The notes under the pieces were generated by a model, which was given only the letters and a program-made list of their open reading frames with translations, did no database searches and was not told where the DNA came from. A program made the translations under genes and the position numbers. From assembly GCF_013201665.1 (NCBI RefSeq), contig NZ_CP053840.1, forward strand, positions 3,038,001 to 3,102,000: 64,000 nt of DNA, read 5' to 3'. This stretch comes from Arcobacter venerupis. Its GTDB lineage: Bacteria > Campylobacterota > Campylobacteria > Campylobacterales > Arcobacteraceae. Shown here piece after piece: positions 29,899 to 47,021 of this stretch; within the stretch, counting starts at the first letter, position 1; the number at the start of each line of letters is the position of its first letter.

Positions 29899-29966
29899 TT
29901 TAAATCCTATATTATTATAAAAAAGAATAATAGTGTAATAATCTTTACATATGGATATACTAGATT

Positions 29967-30182
29967 TTATTTAATTGAAGATAAATATAAATTCTCAACT
30001 TTTTTTCTAGCCCAAGGGGTTTTTCTAAGAAAAGTTAAACTTGATTTTATAGATGGATTATTATAAAAACATCTTATTTCTATACGATCTGCTAATTCAT
30101 CCCATCCATACTGTTCTACAAGAGATTCAAGTATCATTTCTAATTTAATTCCATGAAGTGGGTTGTTTGGTTGTTCTATCAA
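29967..30182 (-). CDS. VF530 family (DUF2132) DNA-binding protein
   Basis: This 71-residue protein has [20 protein letters not shown] and the C-terminal [14 protein letters not shown], which are the VF530/DUF2132 hallmarks. The family is described as a small double-stranded-DNA-binding helical fold. The gene is monocistronic, between the FTR-rhodanese gene and the rRNA terminator. The cellular role is unknown. Confidence 0.85.
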   Translation of the reverse strand: MIEQPNNPLHGIKLEMILESLVEQYGWDELADRIEIRCFYNNPSIKSSLTFLRKTPWARKKVENLYLSSIK

Positions 30183-30265
30183 TTTTATTCCTATAGTGTA
30201 TATTAAGTAGATTCTATCAAAAAAAAGCTAAAGAGTTGAGATATAAAAATAACCTAAAAAGCGGG

Positions 30266-30322
30266 TTAAAAAAAAAGCTTAGCATTGAATACTTTGGTAA
30301 GTATAAAAAGCTAAGCTTTAAA
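30266..30322 (-). terminator. rRNA operon A terminator
   Basis: On the minus strand, AAGCTTAGC pairs with GCTAAGCTT (30310-30318 and 30275-30283) and is followed by a run of nine T, about 15 bases after the 5S gene. Confidence 0.85.
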
Positions 30323-30332
30323 AAAACTCAAG

Positions 30333-30448
30333 AGCTGGCAGCGGCCTACGTTTCCACCAGGGGACCCGGCAGTATTATCGGCGATGAAGTGCTTGACTTC
30401 CAGGTTCGGAATGGGACTGGGTATTTCCACTTCTCTATAGCCACCAGC
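30333..30448 (-). rRNA. rrf: 5S ribosomal RNA, operon A
   Basis: About 116 bases with the conserved 5S core CCATTCCGAACCTGGAAG on the minus strand and complementary ends (TGCTGG... / ...CCAGCTC). It is the last gene of the operon; ends are approximate to a few bases. Confidence 0.95.
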
Positions 30449-30450
30449 AA

Positions 30451-30514
30451 AGTTGAGTGTAAAAAGTAAATAAACATAAGATAAATCAATATGTATTGCT
30501 CTTTACACTCAACT
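30451..30514 (-). other. 5S flanking hairpin, operon A
   Basis: AGTTGAGTGTAAA (30451-30463) and TTTACACTCAACT (30502-30514) form a perfect 13-bp inverted repeat in the 23S-5S spacer. It is a likely RNA-processing signal for 5S release. Confidence 0.6.
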
Positions 30515-30634
30515 CGTAAAGGAGTTAAGAAAAAATAATGTTAAAGTCTTATACGCGCTTAAAAAAATATTCATTTTTTCAAGGTAACGCTAGTTTTTTC
30601 TAAAAAAACACAATTTGTATTAAATATAAGAAAT

Positions 30635-30665
30635 ATATTTAATAAGATAGTAAACCAAAGAATTT
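30635..30665 (-). other. 23S processing stem, 3' arm, operon A
   Basis: TTTAATAAGATAGTA with CCAAAGAAT is complementary (two mismatches) to 33616-33646 on the other side of 23S. The arms would form a long stem closing the 23S precursor, the usual RNase III substrate. Confidence 0.7.
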
Positions 30666-30667
30666 GT

Positions 30668-33577
<2,910 letters not shown>

Positions 33578-33615
33578 TAATAAATAGAGTTAAACTCTAT
33601 CGCATTTTTGATAAT

Positions 33616-33646
33616 ATTCTTTGGCTACTATCTTATTAAACATATT
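33616..33646 (-). other. 23S processing stem, 5' arm, operon A
   Basis: Partner of 30635-30665 (ATTCTTTGG then TACTATCTTATTAAA on the plus strand). The rest of the 363-base tRNAAla-23S spacer (33578-33940) is A/T-rich and shows no gene. Confidence 0.7.
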
Positions 33647-33940
33647 ATTTAAAATATATCAATAAAATTAGTTGTGTTCTATCTATTTCTAGATAATTAA
33701 AATTTTTGTTTTTAATTATTAGTTCTATTAGAATAAATTCTTTTAGTTCTTTTAATTAAACGAAAAAATTAAAGACTTTAACATTATATTTTTAAATATC
33801 ATTGTTACTTAAAAAAATTTACATCTTTTCAAGGCAACATTTTTGATTCGAAAATCAAATATAAATTCAATCTTTTTGAACTTATATTTAACTTTTTTAT
33901 CATTTCTTCTAATTATAACTTTTAGCTTATTTTTAATAGG

Positions 33941-34016
33941 TGGTGGAGAATAGCGGGATCGAACCGCTGACCTCCTGCGTGCAAAGCAGGCGCTCTCCCA
34001 GCTGAGCTAATTCCCC
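33941..34016 (-). tRNA. tRNA-Ala (TGC), operon A
   Basis: 76 bases including encoded CCA. The acceptor GGGGAAT / ATTCTCC, a GCTC D stem, anticodon TGC in loop TTTGCAC and T-loop TTCGATC all fit tRNAAla. It lies in the 16S-23S spacer. Confidence 0.96.
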
Positions 34017-34045
34017 ACACTGATTAATCTTTTAAGATTATTTAA

Positions 34046-34122
34046 TGGTGGGCCTATCAGGACTTGAACCTGAGACCTCACGATTATCAGTCGAGCGCTC
34101 TAGCCAGCTGAGCTATAGGCCC
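34046..34122 (-). tRNA. tRNA-Ile (GAT), operon A
   Basis: 77 bases including encoded CCA. The acceptor GGGCCTA / TAGGCCC is perfect; the anticodon is GAT and the T-loop TTCAAGT. It precedes tRNAAla in the transcript, the common 16S-Ile-Ala-23S order. Confidence 0.96.
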
Positions 34123-34141
34123 ATTTTTCTACCTATTTAAA

Positions 34142-34162
34142 TAATCTTTATAAACCGAATAT
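34142..34162 (-). other. 16S processing stem, 3' arm, operon A
   Basis: TAATCTTTATAAACCGAATA is perfectly complementary to 35906-35926 upstream of 16S, giving a 21-bp stem that would close the 16S precursor for RNase III. Confidence 0.75.
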
Positions 34163-34218
34163 AAAAACTCTTTCTTTTTAGTTTTAAGACTAGAAACGAA
34201 TCTAGTCTCAATTCTCTG

Positions 34219-35734
<1,516 letters not shown>

Positions 35735-35905
35735 ATTGAAGTTTTTGAACTTGACTTCTTCTGTATTATTTTACTATTACAAAATTATCACTCATAGTAT
35801 AGACAAGTTATATGTTTTACCATATTGTTCTTGTTTGTTTTTATATTTTTAACATTTATTCTTATTTTACATCTGTAATAAATAACAGATTTTTATAAGA
35901 GTCTC

Positions 35906-35926
35906 ATATTCGGTTTATAAAGATTA
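35906..35926 (-). other. 16S processing stem, 5' arm, operon A
   Basis: Partner of 34142-34162. The roughly 290-base leader between the promoter and 16S (35735-36026) is otherwise A/T-rich with no gene. Confidence 0.75.
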
Positions 35927-36026
35927 CTTTACAAACGTTATAATTATTTTTAAAGATCATCCAGTTTCGATTACAACGCTTTCTATCATTCTTTCGTTTG
36001 ATGCGCTTCAGTCAAATTGGACGGGA

Positions 36027-36055
36027 ATTATAATAGATTCTTTTTTCTTTGTCAA
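36027..36055 (-). promoter_or_regulatory. Consensus rRNA promoter, operon A
   Basis: On the minus strand: TTGACA (36055-36050), 17-base spacer, TATAAT (36032-36027). This is a perfect sigma70 consensus with optimal spacing. A GC-rich CCCGTCC follows just after, like a discriminator. The bases upstream of 36092 differ between copies, so any UP element is copy-specific. Confidence 0.9.
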
Positions 36056-36092
36056 GGGGTTATCGCTTAAATTTGGCTTAAATTTTTGGATT

Positions 36093-36392
36093 ATAACTTA
36101 TATTTACTTATTATTAATAACTTATCTATAAAAAAGCTTTCTTATTTATAAATTACAATAGAATCTAAATTGACAATTCGAATAGATACAAGAGGGAGTA
36201 TCTTTTTCTTATTTTTTAATAAAGAAGACTTAGTATTAATACTATTTAATAAATCAAATCATCTTATTCAAATATATAAACCTATAAATCCAAGCTAAAT
36301 AACTAAGTGATGAGTTAATAAAAAGAGAAGAAAGAGTATTAAATAAAGAAAAACATTAAATAAGGGCTAAATAAAGTAAAAGTTAGGGATGG
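36093..36392. other. Unique spacer between rRNA operons, left part
   Basis: 300 bases of A/T-rich single-copy DNA between the tRNAThr gene and the upstream edge of operon A. I see no coding frame or clear terminator. It supplies the upstream promoter context of operon A. Confidence 0.7.
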
Positions 36393-36468
36393 TGGTGCTC
36401 ACAACAGGATTTGAACCTGTAACCTCTTCCTTACCATGGAATTGCTCTACCGTTGGAGCTATGCAAGC
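36393..36468 (-). tRNA. tRNA-Thr (GGT), atypical
   Basis: 76 bases including CCA; a second CCA directly follows (36390-36392), giving CCACCA. The acceptor is GCTTGCA / TGTGAGC with two G-U pairs. The D stem is GCTC/GAGC, but the D loop (CAACGGTA) begins with C where A14 is nearly invariant. The anticodon stem ATTCC/GGAAG has an A-G mismatch at 27-43. The loop ATGGTAA gives anticodon GGT (Thr). The T arm ACAGG-TTCAAAT-CCTGT is normal. It is plausibly functional but divergent. Confidence 0.8.
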
Positions 36469-36536
36469 AAAAGAGAATAATAAAGAACTAACTGAATATG
36501 TGTATAGAGTTAGTGTAAATATAAAAATAAAGATCA

Positions 36537-36542
36537 ATTATA
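36537..36542 (-). promoter_or_regulatory. Putative -10 box of the tRNA-Thr gene
   Basis: TATAAT on the minus strand within TAGTATAATTG, about 68 bases upstream of the tRNA 5' end. It lies in the unique spacer after the operon B terminator. The -35 region is weak (TTTTTA). It suggests transcription independent of the rRNA operon. Confidence 0.5.
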
Positions 36543-36594
36543 CTAGAATAATAGGATAATAAAAAATGAATATAAAAATAACCTAAAAAGCGGG

Positions 36595-36651
36595 TTAAAA
36601 AAAAAGCTTAGCATTGAATACTTTGGTAAGTATAAAAAGCTAAGCTTTAAA
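36595..36651 (-). terminator. rRNA operon B terminator
   Basis: Same hairpin and T-run as in copy A (arms 36604-36612 and 36639-36647). It would separate operon B from the downstream tRNAThr gene. Confidence 0.85.
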
Positions 36652-36661
36652 AAAACTCAAG

Positions 36662-36777
36662 AGCTGGCAGCGGCCTACGTTTCCACCAGGGGACCCGGCA
36701 GTATTATCGGCGATGAAGTGCTTGACTTCCAGGTTCGGAATGGGACTGGGTATTTCCACTTCTCTATAGCCACCAGC
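36662..36777 (-). rRNA. rrf: 5S ribosomal RNA, operon B
   Basis: Identical to the operon A 5S gene as read. Confidence 0.95.
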
Positions 36778-36779
36778 AA

Positions 36780-36843
36780 AGTTGAGTGTAAAAAGTAAAT
36801 AAACATAAGATAAATCAATATGTATTGCTCTTTACACTCAACT
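36780..36843 (-). other. 5S flanking hairpin, operon B
   Basis: Same 13-bp inverted repeat as at 30451-30514. Confidence 0.6.
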
Positions 36844-36963
36844 CGTAAAGGAGTTAAGAAAAAATAATGTTAAAGTCTTATACGCGCTTAAAAAAATATT
36901 CATTTTTTCAAGGTAACGCTAGTTTTTTCTAAAAAAACACAATTTGTATTAAATATAAGAAAT

Positions 36964-36994
36964 ATATTTAATAAGATAGTAAACCAAAGAATTT
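36964..36994 (-). other. 23S processing stem, 3' arm, operon B
   Basis: Pairs with 39945-39975; identical to copy A. Confidence 0.7.
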
Positions 36995-36996
36995 GT

Positions 36997-39906
<2,910 letters not shown>

Positions 39907-39944
39907 TAATAAATAGAGTTAAACTCTATCGCATTTTTGATAAT

Positions 39945-39975
39945 ATTCTTTGGCTACTATCTTATTAAACATATT
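39945..39975 (-). other. 23S processing stem, 5' arm, operon B
   Basis: Partner of 36964-36994. The remainder of the 39907-40269 spacer is A/T-rich with no gene. Confidence 0.7.
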
Positions 39976-40269
39976 ATTTAAAATATATCAATAAAATTAG
40001 TTGTGTTCTATCTATTTCTAGATAATTAAAATTTTTGTTTTTAATTATTAGTTCTATTAGAATAAATTCTTTTAGTTCTTTTAATTAAACGAAAAAATTA
40101 AAGACTTTAACATTATATTTTTAAATATCATTGTTACTTAAAAAAATTTACATCTTTTCAAGGCAACATTTTTGATTCGAAAATCAAATATAAATTCAAT
40201 CTTTTTGAACTTATATTTAACTTTTTTATCATTTCTTCTAATTATAACTTTTAGCTTATTTTTAATAGG

Positions 40270-40345
40270 TGGTGGAGAATAGCGGGATCGAACCGCTGAC
40301 CTCCTGCGTGCAAAGCAGGCGCTCTCCCAGCTGAGCTAATTCCCC
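40270..40345 (-). tRNA. tRNA-Ala (TGC), operon B
   Basis: Identical to the copy at 33941-34016. Confidence 0.96.
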
Positions 40346-40374
40346 ACACTGATTAATCTTTTAAGATTATTTAA

Positions 40375-40451
40375 TGGTGGGCCTATCAGGACTTGAACCT
40401 GAGACCTCACGATTATCAGTCGAGCGCTCTAGCCAGCTGAGCTATAGGCCC
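40375..40451 (-). tRNA. tRNA-Ile (GAT), operon B
   Basis: Identical to the copy at 34046-34122. Confidence 0.96.
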
Positions 40452-40470
40452 ATTTTTCTACCTATTTAAA

Positions 40471-40491
40471 TAATCTTTATAAACCGAATAT
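40471..40491 (-). other. 16S processing stem, 3' arm, operon B
   Basis: Perfect complement of 42235-42255, as in copy A. Confidence 0.75.
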
Positions 40492-40547
40492 AAAAACTCT
40501 TTCTTTTTAGTTTTAAGACTAGAAACGAATCTAGTCTCAATTCTCTG

Positions 40548-42063
<1,516 letters not shown>

Positions 42064-42234
42064 ATTGAAGTTTTTGAACTTGACTTCTTCTGTATTATTT
42101 TACTATTACAAAATTATCACTCATAGTATAGACAAGTTATATGTTTTACCATATTGTTCTTGTTTGTTTTTATATTTTTAACATTTATTCTTATTTTACA
42201 TCTGTAATAAATAACAGATTTTTATAAGAGTCTC

Positions 42235-42255
42235 ATATTCGGTTTATAAAGATTA
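42235..42255 (-). other. 16S processing stem, 5' arm, operon B
   Basis: Partner of 40471-40491. The leader 42064-42355 is otherwise without a gene. Confidence 0.75.
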
Positions 42256-42355
42256 CTTTACAAACGTTATAATTATTTTTAAAGATCATCCAGTTTCGAT
42301 TACAACGCTTTCTATCATTCTTTCGTTTGATGCGCTTCAGTCAAATTGGACGGGA

Positions 42356-42384
42356 ATTATAATAGATTCTTTTTTCTTTGTCAA
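42356..42384 (-). promoter_or_regulatory. Consensus rRNA promoter, operon B
   Basis: Same TTGACA-17-TATAAT as operon A. The 201 bases from the repeat edge (42422) to the BI-1 start are unique and A/T-rich and must hold the divergent promoter of that gene. I see only weak candidates there, such as GATAATAT near 42527. Confidence 0.9.
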
Positions 42385-42622
42385 GGGGTTATCGCTTAAA
42401 TTTGGCTTAAATTTTTGGATTTATCCTCTCATTAAACTTTTACTATCTTTTTATTGGCTTTTGAGTGTTTTTTAGTGATTTTAATACTCATTTAATTTTA
42501 TATTAATCTTTTATTTACTTTTTTGAGATAATATATTGCTAATATCGTTATCTATATTTAATGTAAATATATAAGTATACTACATAGTAGAATTACGAAA
42601 TCAAAATTTAAAGGAAGACTAT

Positions 42623-43321
42623 ATGTACAATAGAGATTATTTATCAAACCAATCTTCAGAATATACACATGAATCATCACAAGTTCAGTTAATGAGCTTT
42701 TTAAAAGCTACTTATCAATTATTTGCGGGGTCATTATTAGCAGCGACTGCTGGTGCGTATATAGGATTAGGAATTGTTTCAATTTTAATGGGACCTGTTA
42801 AATGGGTTTTATTTGCTGTAGAATTAGCATTAATTTTCTTTGTTATTCCAAGAACAAAACACACTCCTGGTGTTAATTTAGCTGTTTTATTTGCATTTAC
42901 ATTTATTACAGGTTTAACAATTGCACCATTATTAACTGCAATTTTTTCAATGCCAGGTGGTGCAGCTATCGTTGGTCAAGCATTTTTAATGACTTCAGTT
43001 GCATTTGGTGGGATATCAATGTTTGCAATGACTACTAAAAGAGATTTCTCTTCAATGGGTAAATTTTTACTTATTGCTTTAATAATTATGATTGTTGCAG
43101 GTATTTCTAATATCTTTATCCAATCTTCGATGATGCAATTAATAATTGCAAGTGCAGGAGCTTTGTTATTTTCTGCTTTCATTTTATATGATACACAAAA
43201 TATTATCAAAGGTCATTATGACTCACCAATTGAAGCTGCGTTATCTTTATATTTAGATTTCTTTAATTTGTTTATATCTCTATTACAAATTTTAGGAATT
43301 ATGAATAGTGATGACAAATAA
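42623..43321 (+). CDS. Bax inhibitor-1/YccA family membrane protein
   Basis: This 232-residue integral membrane protein has seven hydrophobic helices after a polar N-terminus of about 25 residues. The family signature near the end is LILYDT-like (AFILYDTQNIIKG) followed by EAALSLYLDFFNLFISLLQI. BI-1/TMBIM proteins are described as pH-sensitive Ca2+ leak channels or regulators of membrane proteases; the substrate here is unknown. An AAAGGAAG site precedes the ATG. It diverges from rRNA operon B. Confidence 0.92.
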   Translation: MYNRDYLSNQSSEYTHESSQVQLMSFLKATYQLFAGSLLAATAGAYIGLGIVSILMGPVKWVLFAVELALIFFVIPRTKHTPGVNLAVLFAFTFITGLTIAPLLTAIFSMPGGAAIVGQAFLMTSVAFGGISMFAMTTKRDFSSMGKFLLIALIIMIVAGISNIFIQSSMMQLIIASAGALLFSAFILYDTQNIIKGHYDSPIEAALSLYLDFFNLFISLLQILGIMNSDDK

Positions 43322-43323
43322 TA

Positions 43324-43352
43324 AAACTAACTCTTTATAAGAGTTAGTTTTC
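43324..43352 (+). terminator. Terminator after the BI-1 gene
   Basis: AAACTAACTCTT / AAGAGTTAGTTT stem with a TATA loop, followed by TTC. It lies between the BI-1 stop and the next ATG (43360), so that gene may depend on readthrough. Confidence 0.75.
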
Positions 43353-43359
43353 AATTACT

Positions 43360-43767
43360 ATGAAAAAAGAAAATTACTTAAGACTTATCGATGCAAATTT
43401 AAATAGACTACGTGAAGGAATCCGTGTAGTTGAAGATATTTTTAGATATGTATATAATGATAAATCAACTGCTATCAAACTAAAAGAATTACGACATTTA
43501 TCAAGATTAAAAAATTACATTGAATTACTTGAAACTAGAGATGTAAAAAATGATGTTTTAAGAAGTTCTATAAAAAGTGAACTAAACCGAACGGATTTAT
43601 ACTCAATTTTAATAGCTAATTTTAAAAGAGCCCAAGAAAGCTCAAGAGTTCTTGAAGAATTCTGCAAATTAATCTCAATTGAAGATAGTGAGAATTTTAA
43701 ATATATTAGATATGAACTTTATAATTTAGAAATTGTTTTAACAAAAATAACTTCAAATTCTAAATAA
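43360..43767 (+). CDS. ThiD2-like domain protein (thiamine-phosphate pathway related)
   Basis: This 135-residue all-helical protein begins YLRLIDANLNRLREGIRVVE. It resembles the small domain found fused to the N-terminus of some thiamine-phosphate synthases and named ThiD2. Here it stands alone, with no ThiE domain and no other thi gene nearby. RAQESSRVLEEFCK is a second conserved segment. A role in thiamine synthesis is inference from the family name. Its 3' end overlaps the convergent methyltransferase gene by 49 bases. Confidence 0.7.
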   Translation: MKKENYLRLIDANLNRLREGIRVVEDIFRYVYNDKSTAIKLKELRHLSRLKNYIELLETRDVKNDVLRSSIKSELNRTDLYSILIANFKRAQESSRVLEEFCKLISIEDSENFKYIRYELYNLEIVLTKITSNSK

Positions 43768-44411
43768 TTTAAATTATAATCTTTGTATAATTTTTTTGCC
43801 TCTTTGAAATCCAATGATGCTTTACCACTTACCCCAGACTTTTTAATATAATCAAATAAATCTCTTTTATTATCAAACTCCAATTTGTACATTATAGTTT
43901 CAAATTCACATAAAAAATATTTTGAAAAAGCCTCTTTTATTGATTCTTCATCTAATATTGGTGATTTTGAATTTGTAATTTCTTGAATAGTTTTAAAAGT
44001 ATTTGATGTGAATAAAACAGCATTTATTTCATTTGTAATAAATGAAAGATGTTTTATTATCTTTGATAAATCTTTTGACCATTGTAAAGCAGATGATGAT
44101 AAAACAATATCATAACTGTTATCTTTTATTTCATCTAAAAACTCTTGTGCATCAAAATCAAAACACTTTACATTAATATTTTCACCTTTTGGATGTAACT
44201 CACACATTGATGCTGAAAAATCTATTGCTTTATAAAAATCTATATCCCATGAAATATGATTATATACTTGCCCTGAGCCACAACCTAATTCTAAAACTCT
44301 TTTTGGTTGAAATTTTAATTCACGTACAAGTGATTTTGCAACAATTTGCTGAATAATATTGTGATTTTTATACTCTTTTGCATATTTTGAGAATTGGTTT
44401 TTAACTGACAA
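43719..44411 (-). CDS. SAM-dependent methyltransferase, BioC-like
   Basis: This 230-residue class I methyltransferase has motif I VLELGCGSGQVYNHI (residues about 39-53) and an acidic loop at KAIDFSASMCELH. IVLSSSALQWSKD is typical of BioC, which methylates malonyl-ACP at the start of biotin synthesis. No other bio gene is adjacent, so the assignment is tentative. It converges on the ThiD2-like gene with a 49-base 3' overlap, an unusually long antisense overlap. Confidence 0.7.
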   Translation of the reverse strand: MSVKNQFSKYAKEYKNHNIIQQIVAKSLVRELKFQPKRVLELGCGSGQVYNHISWDIDFYKAIDFSASMCELHPKGENINVKCFDFDAQEFLDEIKDNSYDIVLSSSALQWSKDLSKIIKHLSFITNEINAVLFTSNTFKTIQEITNSKSPILDEESIKEAFSKYFLCEFETIMYKLEFDNKRDLFDYIKKSGVSGKASLDFKEAKKLYKDYNLNYLEFEVIFVKTISKL

Positions 44412-44518
44412 ATTTACTCTTTATAAAATTACTAGAAATATGTTTTAATATCTATTTTAACTTATTCTTAATAAGTTTTAGATAAAATAGCTACCATTTT
44501 TAAAAAAGGAAATAGATA

Positions 44519-44878
44519 ATGACATCTACACTTTTAATCGTTCAGTTTGTATTAGCAATTTTACTAACAATAATAATCTTACTTCAAAAAAGTTCAAGTA
44601 TTGGTCTTGGAGCTTATAGTGGAAGTAATGATTCATTATTTGGGGCTAAAGGTCCTGCAAACTTCTTAACAAAAGCTACAATGGCTTTAGGTTTAGTTTT
44701 TGTAATAAACACTGTAGTTTTAGGTTATTTATTTAATCAACAAAGAAATCAAAGTGCTGTTGACTCAGTAAAAGTTGATTCTTTAATTCCAACAGCACCT
44801 ATTACACAAACTTCTGAGCAAGCACCAGCAGCTCCTACAACAGCAGCCCCTGTTCCAACAGTTCCAGAAAATAAATAA
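44519..44878 (+). CDS. secG: Protein-export membrane protein SecG
   Basis: SecG is a 119-residue accessory subunit of the SecYEG translocon. It has two hydrophobic helices (about 5-23 and 50-72) around the conserved ILLQKSSSIGLGAYSG loop, and a proline/alanine/threonine-rich C-terminal tail typical of Campylobacterota SecG. An AAAAAAGGA site precedes the ATG, and a TAAAAT -10-like box lies near 44482. It heads the run to the CDS at 50399. Confidence 0.94.
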   Translation: MTSTLLIVQFVLAILLTIIILLQKSSSIGLGAYSGSNDSLFGAKGPANFLTKATMALGLVFVINTVVLGYLFNQQRNQSAVDSVKVDSLIPTAPITQTSEQAPAAPTTAAPVPTVPENK

Positions 44879-44897
44879 GCCTAAGAAATAAAGAAAT

Positions 44898-45839
44898 ATG
44901 AAGTATTTCTTACTTCTTTGTTTATCTTATTTTTATCTTCAAGCCAACGGTCATATCTTTGTATATCACCGATTTGGTGATGAGAAACATCAAAGTACAA
45001 ATACAACTTTACAAGAATTAGAAAAAGAGTTTGAATATTTCAAAACTAATAATTATAAAGTAGTAACAGTTTCTCAAATTGCCAATAAAATTAAAAACAA
45101 TGAAGAAATTCCTGATAATTGGATTGCTTTTAGTATAGATGATGCGTATAAAAGTTTTTATTTAAATGCGATGGAACTATTTAAAAAGTACAATTATCCC
45201 TTTACTCTTTTTGTTTATGTTGAAGCAACAAATAGTAAATATTCAGATTTTATGACGTGGGAAGAAATAGCTGATGCTTCAAAATATGGAGAGATTGCCC
45301 TGCACTCTTATTCACATAAGCAATTAATGAAACTCACAGATGATGAAATTTTAAAAGATACAAAAATTTCTTATGAAATCTTTGAAAAAAACTTAGGTTT
45401 TAAGCCAAAGGGATATTCATATCCTTATGGAGAGTATGACCAAAGGGTAAAAGAAAAAATAAAAGAGTTTGATTTTGAATATATTGTAAATCAAAATAAT
45501 GGCTCAGTAAATAAAAATAGTGATATTTTTGATTTAAATAGAGTTGCCTTAGTTGGTAAAATTAATTTACATGAAAAACTAAAATATAAAACACTAGAAG
45601 CAACTTGGGTTGAACCACAAACATATCCAAAAGATGGGATACTAAAACATGTAAGAGTTGAAGTAAATCCACAAATAACGGATGCAAAATTGTTTATATC
45701 AACCTATGGTTGGCAAGATATCAAAGTTAAAAATGGTATAATTGACATCAAATTAAACAAAAAACTAAATTTACCTAGAAACAGAGTAGCTATTAGCACT
45801 GATTACTACACTATTTCAAACAAATTATTAATCAAATAA
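44898..45839 (+). CDS. Exported polysaccharide deacetylase (NodB-like)
   Basis: This 313-residue protein has a short signal peptide (residues 1-17) and a NodB homology domain. FSIDDAYKSF carries the paired aspartates (about residues 79-80), HSYSHKQ the metal histidines (about 141-145), and SYPYGEYD the later active-site region. It probably removes acetyl groups from a cell-surface or peptidoglycan polysaccharide. The last 100 residues form a beta-rich extension. It sits between secG and frr, which are neighbours in some relatives. Confidence 0.86.
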   Translation: MKYFLLLCLSYFYLQANGHIFVYHRFGDEKHQSTNTTLQELEKEFEYFKTNNYKVVTVSQIANKIKNNEEIPDNWIAFSIDDAYKSFYLNAMELFKKYNYPFTLFVYVEATNSKYSDFMTWEEIADASKYGEIALHSYSHKQLMKLTDDEILKDTKISYEIFEKNLGFKPKGYSYPYGEYDQRVKEKIKEFDFEYIVNQNNGSVNKNSDIFDLNRVALVGKINLHEKLKYKTLEATWVEPQTYPKDGILKHVRVEVNPQITDAKLFISTYGWQDIKVKNGIIDIKLNKKLNLPRNRVAISTDYYTISNKLLIK

Positions 45840-45849
45840 AGGAGAATGA

Positions 45850-46407
45850 ATGTTAGAAGAAATATATGCTCAAACTAAAGAACATATGGAAAAATCTATC
45901 GAGGCTTTAAGAAAAGATTATAGGTCTTTAAGAACAGGAAAAGTAAATGTTAATATCTTAGATGGTATTAAAATTGATTATTATGGAACACCAACTGATT
46001 TAAGTCAAGTAGGTTCAGTTTTATCACCAGATGCTACAACTATTGTTATTAATCCATGGGAAAAGAATCTTTTAGGCTTAATTGATAAAGCAATTCAAAC
46101 GGCAAATATTGGTGTTAATCCAAACAATGATGGTGTTGTAATTAAATTATTCTTCCCACCAATGACTACTGATCAAAGAGAAAATACTGTTAAACAAGCA
46201 AAAGTTATGACTGATAATGCAAAAGTTGCAATTAGAAATATTAGACAAAATGCTAATACTAAAGCAAAAAATCTTCTAAAAGATAAATTAATCACTGAAG
46301 ATGAAAATAAAAGAGCGCAAGACGAAATCCAAAAGATAACTGATTCTTATGTTGTTAAAGCTGATGAGACTTTAAAAGCAAAAGAAAAAGAAATAAGAAC
46401 GATTTAA
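45850..46407 (+). CDS. frr: Ribosome recycling factor
   Basis: Frr separates ribosomes from mRNA after termination together with EF-G. The 185-residue length is standard. The N-terminal [14 protein letters not shown] and the C-terminal three-helix bundle are characteristic. GGAG precedes the ATG closely; pyrE follows after 2 bases. Confidence 0.98.
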   Translation: MLEEIYAQTKEHMEKSIEALRKDYRSLRTGKVNVNILDGIKIDYYGTPTDLSQVGSVLSPDATTIVINPWEKNLLGLIDKAIQTANIGVNPNNDGVVIKLFFPPMTTDQRENTVKQAKVMTDNAKVAIRNIRQNANTKAKNLLKDKLITEDENKRAQDEIQKITDSYVVKADETLKAKEKEIRTI

Positions 46408-46409
46408 TT

Positions 46410-47018
46410 ATGAATGTAGCTCAAATATATAAAGATGCCCAAGCATTATTAGAAGGTCACTTCAAATTAAGTAGTGGAAATCACTCAAAATTTTATTTAC
46501 AATCAGCAAAAGTTTTAGAAGATCCTAAAACTGCAAAATTATTAGCTGAAGCCTTAGCTGATCAAATTAAAGAAGCTGGTATAAAAGTTGATGCTGTTTG
46601 TTCACCTGCACTTGGTGGATTAATTGCTGGTTTTGCCCTTGCAACTGCACTTGATGTAAGATTTATTTTTGCAGAAAGAGTTGAAGGTGAGATGTCAATC
46701 AGAAGAGGTTTTGAAGTTAAAGAAGGTGAAAACTATATTATTTGTGAAGATATTATCACAACTGGTGGAAGTGCACTTGAAGCTGCAAAACAAGTTGAAA
46801 ATGCTGGTGGAAATATTGTTGCTTATGCTGCACTTGCTAACAGAGGATTTTGTTCAAGAGTTGGAAGCACATTAGAAGCAAAAGATAATTGTAAATTACC
46901 ACTTAATAAACCACTTTTTGCACTTGATGATTTCACATTTGAAATGTATGCACCAGATGAATGTCCTATGTGTAAAGAAGGAAGCATTGCTTATAAACCT
47001 GGTAGTAGAGGTAATTAA
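46410..47018 (+). CDS. pyrE: Orotate phosphoribosyltransferase
   Basis: PyrE converts orotate and PRPP to orotidine 5'-phosphate. The PRPP loop is [16 protein letters not shown] (about residues 109-124). [14 protein letters not shown] is the N-terminal signature. The length is 202 residues, with a cysteine-containing C-terminus (DECPMCKEG) seen in the longer PyrE subgroup. It follows frr by 2 bases and precedes the RDD gene by 3. Confidence 0.96.
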   Translation: MNVAQIYKDAQALLEGHFKLSSGNHSKFYLQSAKVLEDPKTAKLLAEALADQIKEAGIKVDAVCSPALGGLIAGFALATALDVRFIFAERVEGEMSIRRGFEVKEGENYIICEDIITTGGSALEAAKQVENAGGNIVAYAALANRGFCSRVGSTLEAKDNCKLPLNKPLFALDDFTFEMYAPDECPMCKEGSIAYKPGSRGN

Positions 47019-47021
47019 TTA

